Origin: Bursaphelenchus xylophilus
Lineage: Eukaryota; Nematoda; Chromadorea; Rhabditida; Aphelenchoididae
Direction of reading: 5' to 3'
Assembly: GCA_904066235.2 (NCBI GenBank)
Contig: CAJFCV020000005.1
Coordinates: 8,551,501 to 8,615,500, forward strand
DNA length: 64,000 nucleotides
The notes beneath the pieces are model-generated. The model ran no database searches. It saw only the letters and a list, made by a program, of their open reading frames with translations, and was not told where the DNA came from. Shown in pieces: positions 12,011-22,652 of the stretch. A program made the translations under genes and the position numbers. Numbering within the stretch: the stretch's first letter is position 1; every line of letters starts with the position of its first letter.

Positions 12011-12520
12011 TCTGCATTGTGATTATTTGTATTGTTTCATGTTGGTAAGGCTGATTTCAATGTTTTTTAGGTTGGGAATTCGGATAATACTGGGTGTAGA
12101 ATGCGAGATAAGCGAATTAGTTCGTATTTTTATCTATGCAATCGTATTTTTATCTATGAGTATACGAAGCAAGAATAAGAAATAAATTAGAAGAAAAATA
12201 TGTGTTAATTGACCCTGACGCCTCTGAAATTGATGTAAATTACATTTGCGATAGTTTTTATTGTCTGTTTTTACTAGTTACACCAACTTTTTGCCAATTT
12301 TTTGGATTTTTGACAAAATTGATACCTAAAATTTCAAAAACAAAATTCGATTTTTAAACTGTTTTGATGGCATTTACCTTGCTGATATATACTTTTGGCT
12401 TGATGATCATACATGTAGGTGTATACACATCTATTTTACTTCAAAGTCTGGTTGTCTGTATATTGCACTTGACCAATGCTTTTGTTTTCGCGTCGAAACA
12501 GGGAAGACGCGACCTCGCCT
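12011..12520. other. Spacer between H3 and H4
   Basis: AT-rich sequence with no supported gene. A short repeat of TCGTATTTTTATCTATG occurs at about 12120-12157. Confidence 0.4.
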
Positions 12521-12570
12521 TTCGCGCTCAAAACAAGCTCCGCCCCTTCTCCACCGGCAGGGGTATAAAA
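12521..12570 (+). promoter_or_regulatory. Histone H4 promoter: E2F-like site, CTCCGCC box, TATA box
   Basis: TTTCGCGC at 12521-12528 fits the E2F consensus. It is followed by AAGCTCCGCCCC at about 12536-12547 and TATAAAA at 12564-12570, 65 bp before the ATG. The arrangement matches the H3 and H2A promoters. Confidence 0.72.
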
Positions 12571-12631
12571 GCCGGTTCTTTTCCGCTTTCGTTCATACGA
12601 TCTGTTCGTACCCAACTCAGGAATCAACTGA

Positions 12632-12946
<315 letters not shown>

Positions 12947-13003
12947 GTTGATCGACTCTCGCTGGTCCGTGTCCTCCCACTCGACACTTCATTGATCCCA
13001 AAC

Positions 13004-13019
13004 GGCCCTCTTTAGGGCC
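13004..13019 (+). terminator. Histone mRNA 3' stem-loop (H4)
   Basis: Identical GGCCCTCTTTAGGGCC stem-loop with CCCAAAC before and ACAAAG after. An AATAAA lies at 13050-13055. Confidence 0.92.
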
Positions 13020-13055
13020 ACAAAGACTTGAATTTTTGTTTGTTTTGTGAATAAA

Positions 13056-13623
13056 GTTGAGTTTCGTGTTGTTGGTAAAATTTATGTTAATTTAGATATA
13101 ACAGGTGGAAACCTATGCGAAAATAGAATTTCAGGCCACGCTGAAGATGTGTAGACCTCCGAAATTTACCCTGAAGAAGATTCACTGACATTGGAAGGAA
13201 AATTTGCGTAGAATTTGACGAAAATTATGTTGTTTTAGGTATTGACGGGTGGAAACTTATTAGGTTTGCATAGTTCGTGAATTTTTGTTGACCTTGTGAA
13301 ATTATGTTGTACTAAGCGAGTATCCGGCTTCCATGCAATTTTAGGTACGCTTTTGGAACGAAAAAGTTATAGCTGACCTTATTTTAGATCTAAAATGCTT
13401 TTTTAGGTAAAAACTGCTGTTATTCTTCAATTTCGGCGCGTTTGGGATGATTCATGTTCTTTTCCAGATTGCTAAATTGCCAGAGCACTTGTTTCTTTCC
13501 GAGTAAACTCGATTATCATGTTGTTTCAGGTTTTTTTCGTATCGTTGGTCGCTGAGCGTTTGTATTGACCCTTGTTTCGCACCCTCCTCTTTTCTTCCAC
13601 TATCTCGCTTCGGCTTTTCCTTG
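13056..13623. other. Spacer between H4 and H2A
   Basis: AT-rich sequence. I see no gene on either strand, and no H2B or H1 frame, either here or elsewhere in the cluster. Confidence 0.5.
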
Positions 13624-13686
13624 TTTTTGGCGCGCGCGGGTCTTTTCGAAAGCTTGACTCCGCCCACTCCATCAGGAACTATAAAA
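13624..13686 (+). promoter_or_regulatory. Histone H2A promoter: E2F-like site, CTCCGCCC box, TATA box
   Basis: TTTTTGGCGCGCGC (from 13625) contains a strong E2F-type TTTGGCGC. AGCTTGACTCCGCCC follows at 13651-13665, and TATAAAA at 13680-13686, 77 bp before the ATG. Confidence 0.75.
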
Positions 13687-13762
13687 GAAGAGGATCTTCG
13701 GCGGTCCGCTCATACCAATTTTTTGGTTCGATCAGCTCGCGCTCAACTCTCCCAAACTCATC

Positions 13763-14146
13763 ATGTCTGGACGTGGAAAGGGTGGAAAAGCCAAGACCGG
13801 AGGCAAAGCCAAGTCGCGCTCCTCTCGCGCCGGACTCCAGTTCCCCGTGGGTCGTCTGCACCGTATCCTCCGCAAGGGCAACTACGCTCAGCGTGTCGGA
13901 GCCGGAGCTCCCGTCTACCTCGCCGCCGTCTTGGAGTACCTCGCCGCCGAAGTCCTCGAGTTGGCCGGAAACGCCGCTCGTGACAACAAGAAGTCGAGAA
14001 TCAACCCTCGCCATCTTCAGTTGGCCGTCAGAAACGACGAGGAGCTGAACAAGTTGTTGGCCGGAGTCACCATCGCTCAAGGTGGTGTCCTCCCCAACAT
14101 CAACGCCGTCCTTCTGCCCAAGAAGACCGCCGACAGCCAGGCCTAA
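13763..14146 (+). CDS. Histone H2A (canonical)
   Basis: Nucleosome core protein. An intronless exon of 127 residues, canonical length. It has the N-terminal [20 protein letters not shown] tail, the [10 protein letters not shown] core start, the acidic-patch region and a short TADSQA end. There is no SQ(E/D)-Phi motif, so it is not H2A.X. TATA box at 13680 and stem-loop at 14198. Confidence 0.98.
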   Translation: MSGRGKGGKAKTGGKAKSRSSRAGLQFPVGRLHRILRKGNYAQRVGAGAPVYLAAVLEYLAAEVLELAGNAARDNKKSRINPRHLQLAVRNDEELNKLLAGVTIAQGGVLPNINAVLLPKKTADSQA

Positions 14147-14197
14147 GCCCAGCGAATCTTGGATGTCTCTGCCCGACGAGCAACTCTGATCCCAAAC

Positions 14198-14213
14198 GGC
14201 CCTCTTTAGGGCC
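14198..14213 (+). terminator. Histone mRNA 3' stem-loop (H2A)
   Basis: Third identical GGCCCTCTTTAGGGCC stem-loop, preceded by GATCCCAAAC as in the other two. An AATAAA lies at 14236-14241. Confidence 0.92.
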
Positions 14214-14361
14214 ACAAGAACTTGGTGTATTTACGAATAAAGTAATGGTTTTGTTATGTTTTTTTCTTGTTTTAGATGAAAGGATGGCAATGTAGCAAAT
14301 TTGATGCATGCCTTGACTTTGCGATTTTGCACCTGGTCAAGTATAATTTTTCTTCGAGTAA

Positions 14362-14709
14362 ATGGGTAGTATCTTTGGTATGTTCCATGAAGATGTCGGG
14401 CTAGAGCTACAGAATCTTTCTAACGGCTGTTTTCTCAATTTGAAGTTGGCCAATCGGGCGCTCCGATTAGGTCTTTACTCGCTCCAGAAGTGTAAATTCC
14501 CGGAGTTTCATATTGTTCCAGCCGTAATCCTGCGAGTGGACAGTAGAATCTACCCAAGGGAAAGCGTCATGAAGAAGGTGAACAACAACTTCAAATTCAT
14601 GGTCGGTGAGGATCTATGCTCACATTTCCACTCTCTAACTATAATTTCTGATGAAAGAACCGCACTAACTCCACTTCCGCTACTGATAAGACGGAACCAG
14701 GGTTATTAA
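14362..14709 (+). CDS. Hypothetical protein, 115 residues (doubtful)
   Basis: A single open frame from ATG to TAA. The product is mixed, with no signal peptide, membrane span or motif that I recognise (it includes FHIVPAVILRVDSRIYPRES). It ends 138 bp before the SLC22-like gene. GC is somewhat higher than in the flanks, the main reason to list it. It could be a small lineage-specific gene or a chance frame; no splice or promoter signal supports it. Confidence 0.25.
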   Translation: MGSIFGMFHEDVGLELQNLSNGCFLNLKLANRALRLGLYSLQKCKFPEFHIVPAVILRVDSRIYPRESVMKKVNNNFKFMVGEDLCSHFHSLTIISDERTALTPLPLLIRRNQGY

Positions 14710-14846
14710 AACAGTAAATGAGTATCGAATGGGACCGCCTTATCTCTCCATTATTGTTTTTTATTGTGTACTTCGAAAAAAGTCAGGTCGAAAAACTGAA
14801 TAGTAATTGCTATAAACTCCTATTTGTTTTATAAACACCATTTATA

Positions 14847-17749
14847 ATGGAAAAAGAGCCAAAAAATGAGGAAAATGAGGAATTATTTACCGAAAAAGAA
14901 GGCGAAATTGTTGAAAAAGGGGCGACAGAGTTGAGTTCTGATGCTGTTTTGAGCTCATATGGTAAGAAAATGCACTGAATCTTGTTGTGCTACCATAAAT
15001 GCGTGTTATATATATTTAATTTTTGAATAATTTTTCTTCTTCTTCGACTTATTGTTAATCATCATGGATAATATAAATTTAGGTGACAGAAACCCATATC
15101 AGCTATGGGTATTCTTTGCCATGGCAATGTGTTGGTGTTATATCGCGCCTGCAGGGCTTTTGGGACCGTTTGCCATCGGTGACATGTGCATTAATGCAAC
15201 TACGTGTAATATTACAGTAGGAAGTGTGATAGAGGAAGTAAGTCGAATTTGGGTTGATAATTGTGGATAATTTAGCCAATTGTGACGTTAATCGATAGCG
15301 GAGGTCTTACGACGTGTTATGGTAAAAGACTCAGAAAATAATTTTGATTTTTTTTTGGAAAAATTGAAGTTTAGTTTACATACTTCTTTGTGATCAACAT
15401 AGTGTGATTTAGAACCAATTTTCTAATTTTAAGATGCTGATTTTCACCCTGGTTTATTTTCCAGATTCTAAAATTGATCTCAGAGATTCCATTGGTGAAT
15501 AAATCAAAATTTTCAATCATGCCCTCAGGGCAAAATTCACATTTTTTCGAAAAAGTCATCAAAATTTTCGAATTTTTGCCATTTTTCATTTTTCCGGTAT
15601 TTTGACCCAATGTATAGCTCAAAATGAATCGAAATTACAAGTAGTAAGTGTCTGCAGCCTCCTAATCTACGGATAAGATAGAAATCAAGCAGTCTTTTCG
15701 TTAATTTTAACCAAATTTTAGTTCAATCTTGTTGGTGACAACGCTTATGCGGCTGAAATGGCGATGACCATCCCTTCGCTAGGAAACATGATTGGATCTA
15801 CCATTCTTTCGCATGTTTCCGATGTGTAAGACAAATTTTTTATTTTTCATCAGCTTTAGTGCCTTTTGGAAGTTACAAAGCACCCTAAATTTGTTGCAGA
15901 AAGGGCCGAAGACCAGTTCTATTGATTTGCATTGTTGGATTTGGGATTTTCGATTTGTTCTCAGCATTCTCTCCGAATATTTATGTTCTCTCTTTCTTGT
16001 GGATGATGCGAGGAGTCTTCTCGTCGGTAATTTTATGTTTAGTTGTGTTTTTTTGGGGAATGATATTATTCTAGACCATTATATGAGGTAAGTGTTTAAA
16101 GTAATATATTGTTGGCATTAAATCTAAACAGTGATCTATTGGTTGTCCTAGGTGGACATCAAAATGTTATTTGAATATGATTTTTTTCAAAAATTGAGCC
16201 TTCTTTTTATTCTTACACGTTTTTTGAGTTTTTTGGTCGAATGATTTTAAAGGGTTCTTAATGCCTCTAGGGCAGGAATTTGGAAAAATTTGAAAAGCGA
16301 TTTGAATACCACTTTCTTATGCTATAAAGTGGTATACATTTCAACTTTTATCTCCCAAGAAAAGCGCATTAATTTTGCCTTACTTTAGCCGGATCCCTAG
16401 TATAATATAATCCTTCCATTTCCAGGGTCTCGGAACGATAAATTGGGTTCTGGCCTACGAATCCGCCTCCATGGGGCTTCGACCTCTTTTCTCTTTGATT
16501 TTTGGTATAACCTGGGTTGTTGGTTATGTTGCCGTGCCCCCTTTATGCTACTACATCCGTTATTGGAGACATCAGCTTCTTTTCACGGCAATTCCCCCAT
16601 TATCATCTGCTGCTGTGTATTATTTTACGGTCCCAGAGAGCTTCCATTTGTGTGTTGTGAAAGGTCGAACAGCCGAAGTTAAACGATGGTATCAACGGAT
16701 GAATACTTTTTCGAGATTCAAAAGAGAAACGGGGGAAGTTCAGAAGCTAATAGAACAACATCAAGAGCATAAAGTGAAGGGAAATGAAGCTGAAGTGGTT
16801 ACTAAAGGCTTGATTAGTGGAATTATGCATAACCGACTGATTCAACTGTATATTGTGGTCTTTGCCTACACTTGGTATGTTGTTAAAAAAAGATGATAAA
16901 AATGATTTTGCAGGGCAACCGACTCCTTTGTCTACAGTGGCCTCCACATCATCTCCACTTCTTTGGCGGGCAATAAGTACTGGAATTTTGCGCTAGGCGG
17001 TCTGATCGAGATCCCTTCGTATCTCGTGTGCCCTTATCTGTTGGAGACTGTAGGGCGGCGCGCATTTGGCGCCTCAACTCATCTGTTGACCTTTATTGCT
17101 TTCATGGCCACGGTTTTTATCGACAACGCAATGGCCTCGTTTGTGTGCTGGCTGATTGGGAAGTTCGCAATATCCTGCGCGTTCACTGCAATTTTTGTTT
17201 ACGCATCTGAAGTCTTCCCGACGATCTATCGAAGCGGATGCTTGGGGATTTGCATGTTTATCAGCTGTTTTGGAGGGATCGCGGCGGGAGCGGTGAGATC
17301 TATGGTAAGAAAAGTCTGTTTTGGGTGAAAAATTACTTCAAAATTTTGTAAAAAAAATTTTGTATAAGTCGCGTATCAATTTACAAAAATTCTCTTTTTG
17401 ACAAGAGATCATGGAAAATAAGCAGAGACGGTCAGAGAAAAAAAAAATTTTGTACGGTTTTCCCTTTGTACAACAAACATCCATACAAAAACCTATCTTT
17501 AACGGGCAATTTACAAATTTTCATGAGCCCTTAAGCATTTCAAAACACCTATGTCGTTCCGCAAACTGTATTGAGATTATAATTTAGAATGCGATTTCTC
17601 CCCATCTTCCAAATGTAATCTTCGCGTTGGCGTCGTTACTCGCCGCTGCGTTGACAATGCTACTGCCAGAGACAAAAGGAAAGGAATTGCCAGACAATAC
17701 TGAAGAAATGGAGAGATTCTTCGGGCGGAAGAAGTGCGTCAAGAAATAG
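14847..17749 (+). CDS. SLC22/organic-cation-transporter-like MFS protein, copy 1
   Basis: Major facilitator superfamily transporter of the plasma membrane, most like the SLC22 organic ion group; the substrate is unknown. Seven exons: 14847-14961, 15083-15237, 15722-15825, 15900-16026, 16426-16874, 16914-17304, 17588-17749; 1503 bases, 500 residues. An acidic cytosolic N-terminus is followed by TM1 (WVFFAMAMCWCYIAP) and a short extracellular loop with possible N-glycosylation (NATTCNIT). Next come the GRRPV-type loop after TM3, 'GTINWVLAYES', a central cytosolic loop, and the late family motif EVFPTIYRSGCLGIC. The tail ends LLPETKGKELPDNTEEME. A paralogue with the same exon plan follows at 19157. 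The first intron's acceptor and all phases agree. Confidence 0.9.
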
Positions 17750-18212
17750 TATTTGTGGTTGGTGGAACTGCAGCTGTTCCACACTATGGGATATTCTGTA
17801 ATATTATTTTTCTGGGCGATCTCATGTTCAAAATATAATTGTGATAATATGAAAATAATAATAAACGTTTTATTCGCTCTCAAATTTATTGCGTAATATA
17901 AGTTGCAAGCGCTGAAATTTTATCGAAATGTGATCAGTGGCGCTCAGAGTAACCGTTGTGCCGGAAAAGCGATTCTTTTATCTCAAAACTGAGCAAATCC
18001 AGAGCCGTAAAACTATGTTATCATATATGCTTTTGGGCACTGGGAATCCAACGGAGGTGGTTCTGGTGCGAAAGGATTACTGTAACATAGAAAATCTGCG
18101 ACTCGCCCGCACACAATCGGCCGTAAAAAAGCTTTTTCGAAAAACCCATAGCTGAATTTTATGTTAATCAGCATAAAATTCTGCCCTAGAAACATTAAAA
18201 AAGAGGAGATGC

Positions 18213-18279
18213 TGTTTCCGTAGTTTAGTGGATTTTGACGAAAACAAACAATTTGAGGTCACCGGTTCCGGGTGGATGC
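18213..18279 (+). pseudogene. tRNA-like remnant (possibly tRNA-Val)
   Basis: GTTTCCGTAGTTTAGTGG resembles the 5' half of tRNA-Val with an A box, and GGTCACCGGTTCCGGGTGG resembles its T arm, at tRNA spacing. The B box lacks the TTCGA core (TTCCG), and the anticodon stem does not pair. It is best seen as a tRNA pseudogene or a tRNA-derived repeat. Confidence 0.4.
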
Positions 18280-18659
18280 AAAGCATTGGAAATTGGGCGA
18301 CAATGGCTTGAATGGAGGGAAAATGCAAGATTAAGTTTACCACAGGCGGTTTTGACATGATTTCCAAGCGATTTTGACATAATCTTCAGGCGATTTTGAC
18401 AACTGTTTTCAAATTTTTTGGTGGAAAAGGTAGAAAATACAACTTTTGGACAAATCGTATGGCTTTTGATGGCTTTTTATAGGTATCAAAATCGAAAATT
18501 TCCTATTTCCACAGGTGTTTCAGTGGCTTAGAAATCGCGTCTTAAAAAATCAGAAAATAAACCAAACGTGAGAAACGTTTCTCCGAGACGAACCCGTAAA
18601 GGTAAGATGGTGTAACTTGCTGTTTTCAACGGCCGAAAAAGATCGCAAGTTTTAAAGTG

Positions 18660-19125
18660 TTATTCATAAAAAACGGAACTTTTTATTCTGTGGTTTTGTT
18701 GGAACGAAATGCAAAATCTATTTGAAATCATGACAAATTTGGCGCTGATTTCGTAACAAATTACAGTCAACGACGAATCGTCCGGACGTCTAAAATAAAT
18801 GCGTTGTAGAAGGGTTTTGCAGTATCGGAGGTTCGTTTTGATACAAAATTGACTCGGGAGGCTTTTGAAATTGTTTGTTATAGACAGGCTTTGCACGGGA
18901 GTTTGTGTTCGCCCGAAATTGGCATAGATGTGACTAAAAAGTGTTTTTCTTCCCTCCTCGCTCTCTGATTTTCGCGGAGTCTCGGGATAAACATCGCTGA
19001 ATATTTCAGCTGTCTGGGCAAGGCGCGAGCTAAAATTCACAAGCTTTGATATGTGGCCTAATTCAAAAATATGTGCGAAACTTGAAGAAAATCTGACCAT
19101 CCCACTTTGAGTACTATCTCTGTAA
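18660..19125. repeat. Diverged copy of the 450-bp TTA/TAA-duplicating MITE family
   Basis: The segment ends CCCACTTTGAGTACTATCTCTGT, a worn form of the family end CGCACTTGGGGTACTTCCCCTG. It also has the internal CAAGGCGCGAGCTAAAATTC motif (family: GCAAAGCGCGAGCTAGGATTC). The left boundary is uncertain. A 146-residue antisense frame here is repeat-derived, not a gene. Confidence 0.55.
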
Positions 19126-19156
19126 ATTTTCTGTTCTTACAGGCAACGGGAAGGCC

Positions 19157-21521
19157 ATGGAAGATGAAGTTTCTGTTGCGGAAATCGAAGAGCTCGACGA
19201 CAACGACAGTTTGGTGGAAAAGGAGGAGAAACTAACTTCTGATTCGGTGCTAAATTCGTATGGTATGATATAAGATTCATGCCCGAAACCCGGTCAAATG
19301 ATTCCTTAAAAACCGCATTTTAGGCAACACAAATCTCTATCAGATATGGGTATTCTTGGCGATGGCGTGTTGCTGGTGTTACATCGCGCCACCCGCTTTG
19401 CTGGCGCCGTTTGCTTTGGGCGATATGTGTGTAAATACAACCAATTGCAATGTCACGGAAGGCAGTATTATTCAAGAGGTAATACGGGTTTTTCAGTCGT
19501 TACATTATATTGTTTTTTCAGTTCAACCTCATTGGAGAGGACGCTTACAAAGCCGAGATGGCATTGAGTATCAATATTTTGGGCAATTTGTTTGGGTCCA
19601 CCGTTTTGTCGAAGGTGGCTGATGAGTAAGCGTCATTTATGCGATATTCCTCTGAGCTACAAGCTAAATTTTTTATTTAGAAAGGGCCGTCGTCCAGTGC
19701 TGTTATTTTGCATGTTTTCCTTTGGTATTTGCAATCTGTTTTCGGCATTTGCCCCGAATATCTTCGTATTGGCGTGCCTTTGGATGCTCCGTGGGGTTTT
19801 TTCGTCGGTAAGTCATCGCTACCGGCTCGGTTGAGCACAGTAACACAAAAAATGAAAAAAAGCTAAAAATAGAAAAGTTTTGCCGTTGATCTTCTACAGA
19901 CCCACTCTACACTCAATTGGATATAAGCGTCTTCAGGGCCTGGGAACAGTGAATTGGGTGCTCGGCTACGAATCCGCTTCATTTGGCCTGCGCTCGTATT
20001 TTCCGATGATTTTCGGATACACCTGGGTCTTTGGCTACGTCGCTGTAGCCCCTTTGGCCTACTACATCCATTACTGGAGGTATCAAGTTCTAGTTTCATC
20101 AATTCCTTCGTTGATTGCCGTCGCAGTTTATTATTTTACCGTGCCTGAAAGCTTTCATGTATGTGTTTCAAAAGGCCGAAATGAAGATGTAAAAAAATGG
20201 TATACAAGGATGAATTCATGCTCAAAGGTGAAAAGAGGTCTAGAGGAGGCTGATGAGTTGATAGAACAACACAAACAGCACATTAGGACAGATGGAGGTG
20301 CGGAAAACAAGGACAGCTTGTGGACAGCGTTGAGGAAGAACAGAGCGGTTCAGTTGTACATGTTTGTATTTGCATATACGTGGTGAGTCGAGTTTAATTT
20401 ATAGACTTATTAAAAAAAAAGGTTCTCAAGTGAGACGCTCAGATTTTTTAAATATTTTTCACAAACGTTCTTCATAGTTAGAGTAACCATTCCTGAAATT
20501 TTTAGCTCGCGGTTTGCAGCCGCAGCCGAGATATTGAACGATCTTTTTTTGCCGAGATAGCACGCAAACCGCGGAGAGTGGTCAGAGAGAGAAAAGCATT
20601 TTTTAGCCGTATCTTTGTCAGCTTCGTGCGGAAAAAATTGATTTTTCGTGGGAACATTACTCTCTACACGGGAAACCGGCATGAAAGTTTTTCAATTTGC
20701 AAAAATATGTCACATTTTTTTCTAACTTTTTGACCAAAAATCTCGATCATTTTTGGGAACCGCGAGTTAGGAGTTTCGCATATATCTTGGAAAGAATTAC
20801 TCTAAATTTGTACCAAGTTTCATCAATATCTAAGCATCACACTTGGAGTAACTCCGCTTTAAATACGACCTTTTCAGGACGGTTGACTTCTTTATCTACG
20901 CCGGCCTCAACATCATATCCACCGCCTTGGCCGGCAACAAATACTGGAATTTCGCGTTGACTGGACTTGCCGAGATCCCCTCTTACATTGTGTCGCCGTA
21001 TTTGCTGGACAAACTGGGGCGTCGCGGCTTTGGCATCGTCTCTCATTTTCTCACGTTTTTTGCGTTTATTAGCGCCGCTTTTATTCAAAATCCAACGTTA
21101 TCCTTTGTCTTCTGGTTGTTTGGGAAGTTCGCAATCTCCTGTGCGTTTACCGCAATGTTTGTTTATGTTTCGGAGGTGTTTCCGACCGCTTATCGAAGCG
21201 GTTGCATTGGGATTTGCATGTGTATTAGTTGCTTTGGTGGGCTGGCGACTGGAGGAATAAGGGCGGTGGTGGGTGTCCGCGATTTTTTTTGACTGTATTT
21301 GACGAGTCAGCGAAGCAGATTTGGTTAAAAGTTTTGCTCTTTTTCAGAATGAAATTCATCCGAATCTGCCGAATCTCATATTCGCTTTGGCGGCTCTGGT
21401 AGCCTCGGCGCTGACAATATTGCTGCCAGAAACACGAGGCAATGAGCTTCCAGACACTACAGAAGAAATGGAACAGCTTTTTAGAAGGAACCGAAATCAA
21501 GAAGTGCCTTTAGGACCTTAA
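19157..21521 (+). CDS. SLC22/organic-cation-transporter-like MFS protein, copy 2
   Basis: Tandem paralogue of the gene at 14847 with the same number of exons and the same coding length: 19157-19262, 19324-19478, 19522-19625, 19681-19807, 19937-20382, 20878-21268, 21348-21521; 1503 bases, 500 residues. Exons 2-4 and 6 have the same length in both copies (155, 104, 127, 391). It has the same TM1 (MACCWCYIAP), NTTNCNVT loop, KGRRPV, GTVNWVLGYESA and EVFPTAYRSGCIGIC motifs. The N-terminus is acidic and divergent. Intron 5 (20383-20877) is filled by a copy of the 450-bp MITE. Substrate unknown. Confidence 0.9.
20421..20862. repeat. 450-bp MITE family copy in intron 5 of SLC22 copy 2
   Basis: Begins CTCAAGTGAGACGCTCAGATT and ends CACACTTGGAGTAACTCCGCT, the two inverted family ends. 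The inner motifs TAGCTCGCGGTTTGCAG...CCGAGATATTGAACG and GCGGAGAGTGGTCAGAGAG are present. Confidence 0.75.
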
Positions 21522-22652
21522 TTTATGCGTGTATAGAGATCAGATAAATTTTTGTTGATAAAACTATTGAATCCCCTTGCCAGTTCAAGGAGTTCACATA
21601 TTTTTTTTGCAGTGTTCTGATTTTGTGAAGAACTCATTCGAATTAGTTAGTTTTTTTTCTTTGCCTTTCTGCAGATCGGCAGTCTTCGAGCAATAAAGTG
21701 CAAAGAACAAACGACAAACTCATTTGGAATACTGCATTTTGATCGAAGAACTTTGCTGGTGCCTCTAAAATATAGGGAAGTGAGCTGGTCGATCTCAGCA
21801 GCGCAAGGAGTTGAGTTATATACACATTATTGTCGCTTTGTAAAACATGTAAAACATATGTAAAAACAGAGAAGTATGTATATAATGAAGGTGCAAAGCT
21901 TGGGATTAAAAACTTTTTTCTCTCACAATTAGGTCCAAAACAAAGACTTTATGGTCGCAGAACCTTTCTTTGTCTGCCCCTTTTCCGCAGTTTTAATATA
22001 ATACATATATCTCGGTTATCCCTGCAAAGCATCAGCTAAAATTTTCAGGAAATGAACTTTAGACCAGATATGTCTTACTTACTAAATTAAGTGAAGATAT
22101 GATAGTCACACATCTAATACATGTTCCTTCTGTGGTGGAATTTTTGGTCAAACAGTCAACTGAAGATCTAAGTGACCAAAAAAAACGTCTTACCTAGGAG
22201 ACAGATGTTTATGTATTTGTCGGCATTTCCAAAGACATTCTTTTTCCATCAATGACGTCAAACTTTAGATTACTAGCTTCCGAAGGCGAGTGCTTGCGGT
22301 GGTACTCTTCTGGCATCAATCCACATCATTATTGCTAATGTCCTCTGTCCATGGTTTAGCTTTTGACATCAGTTTTTGCCTACCAACTTACTGAGAGCCT
22401 GAAAAACACAATCACTTCCGAAGAGAACCCGGCCTCCTCCTCAAATGCAATATTACATCTTGAGTGTGTCACTTCCTTTCTGATTTGGTTCTGTGATCAC
22501 TCGCACGCCTTCTAAAAATCGTGTCTTCGTCGAGTAATTACCTCGCAGGAAGGCGATGTGATTTGTGCCCCGAAATGCAGCACAAATCAGACGTCTATGT
22601 ATAAAAATGGAGAAGCTCCTTCAATACATTTTTTGTCTTCATTTTTGCCACC
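21522..22652. other. Spacer between SLC22 copy 2 and UGT 1
   Basis: 1.1 kb without a supported gene on either strand. The only clear signal is the TATA-like box before the UGT gene. Confidence 0.45.
22600..22607 (+). promoter_or_regulatory. Probable TATA box of UGT 1
   Basis: TATAAAAA stands 46 bp before the ATG of the first UGT gene, so any 5' UTR would be very short. Inferred from sequence and position only. Confidence 0.45.

Larger units (their letters stand above)
17750..19156. other. Spacer between the two SLC22-like genes
   Basis: 1.4 kb with no supported gene. It holds a tRNA-like remnant (18213-18279) and a diverged copy of the 450-bp MITE family (about 18660-19125). AATAAA at about 17858 probably ends copy 1. 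TTTTCTGTTCTTACAG ending at 19141 is a good acceptor or trans-splice site just before copy 2. Confidence 0.5.

Noticed and set aside
18660..19100. 146-residue minus-strand frame between the SLC22 genes
   Set aside because: It lies in a diverged copy of the MITE family; similar frames appear in other copies.
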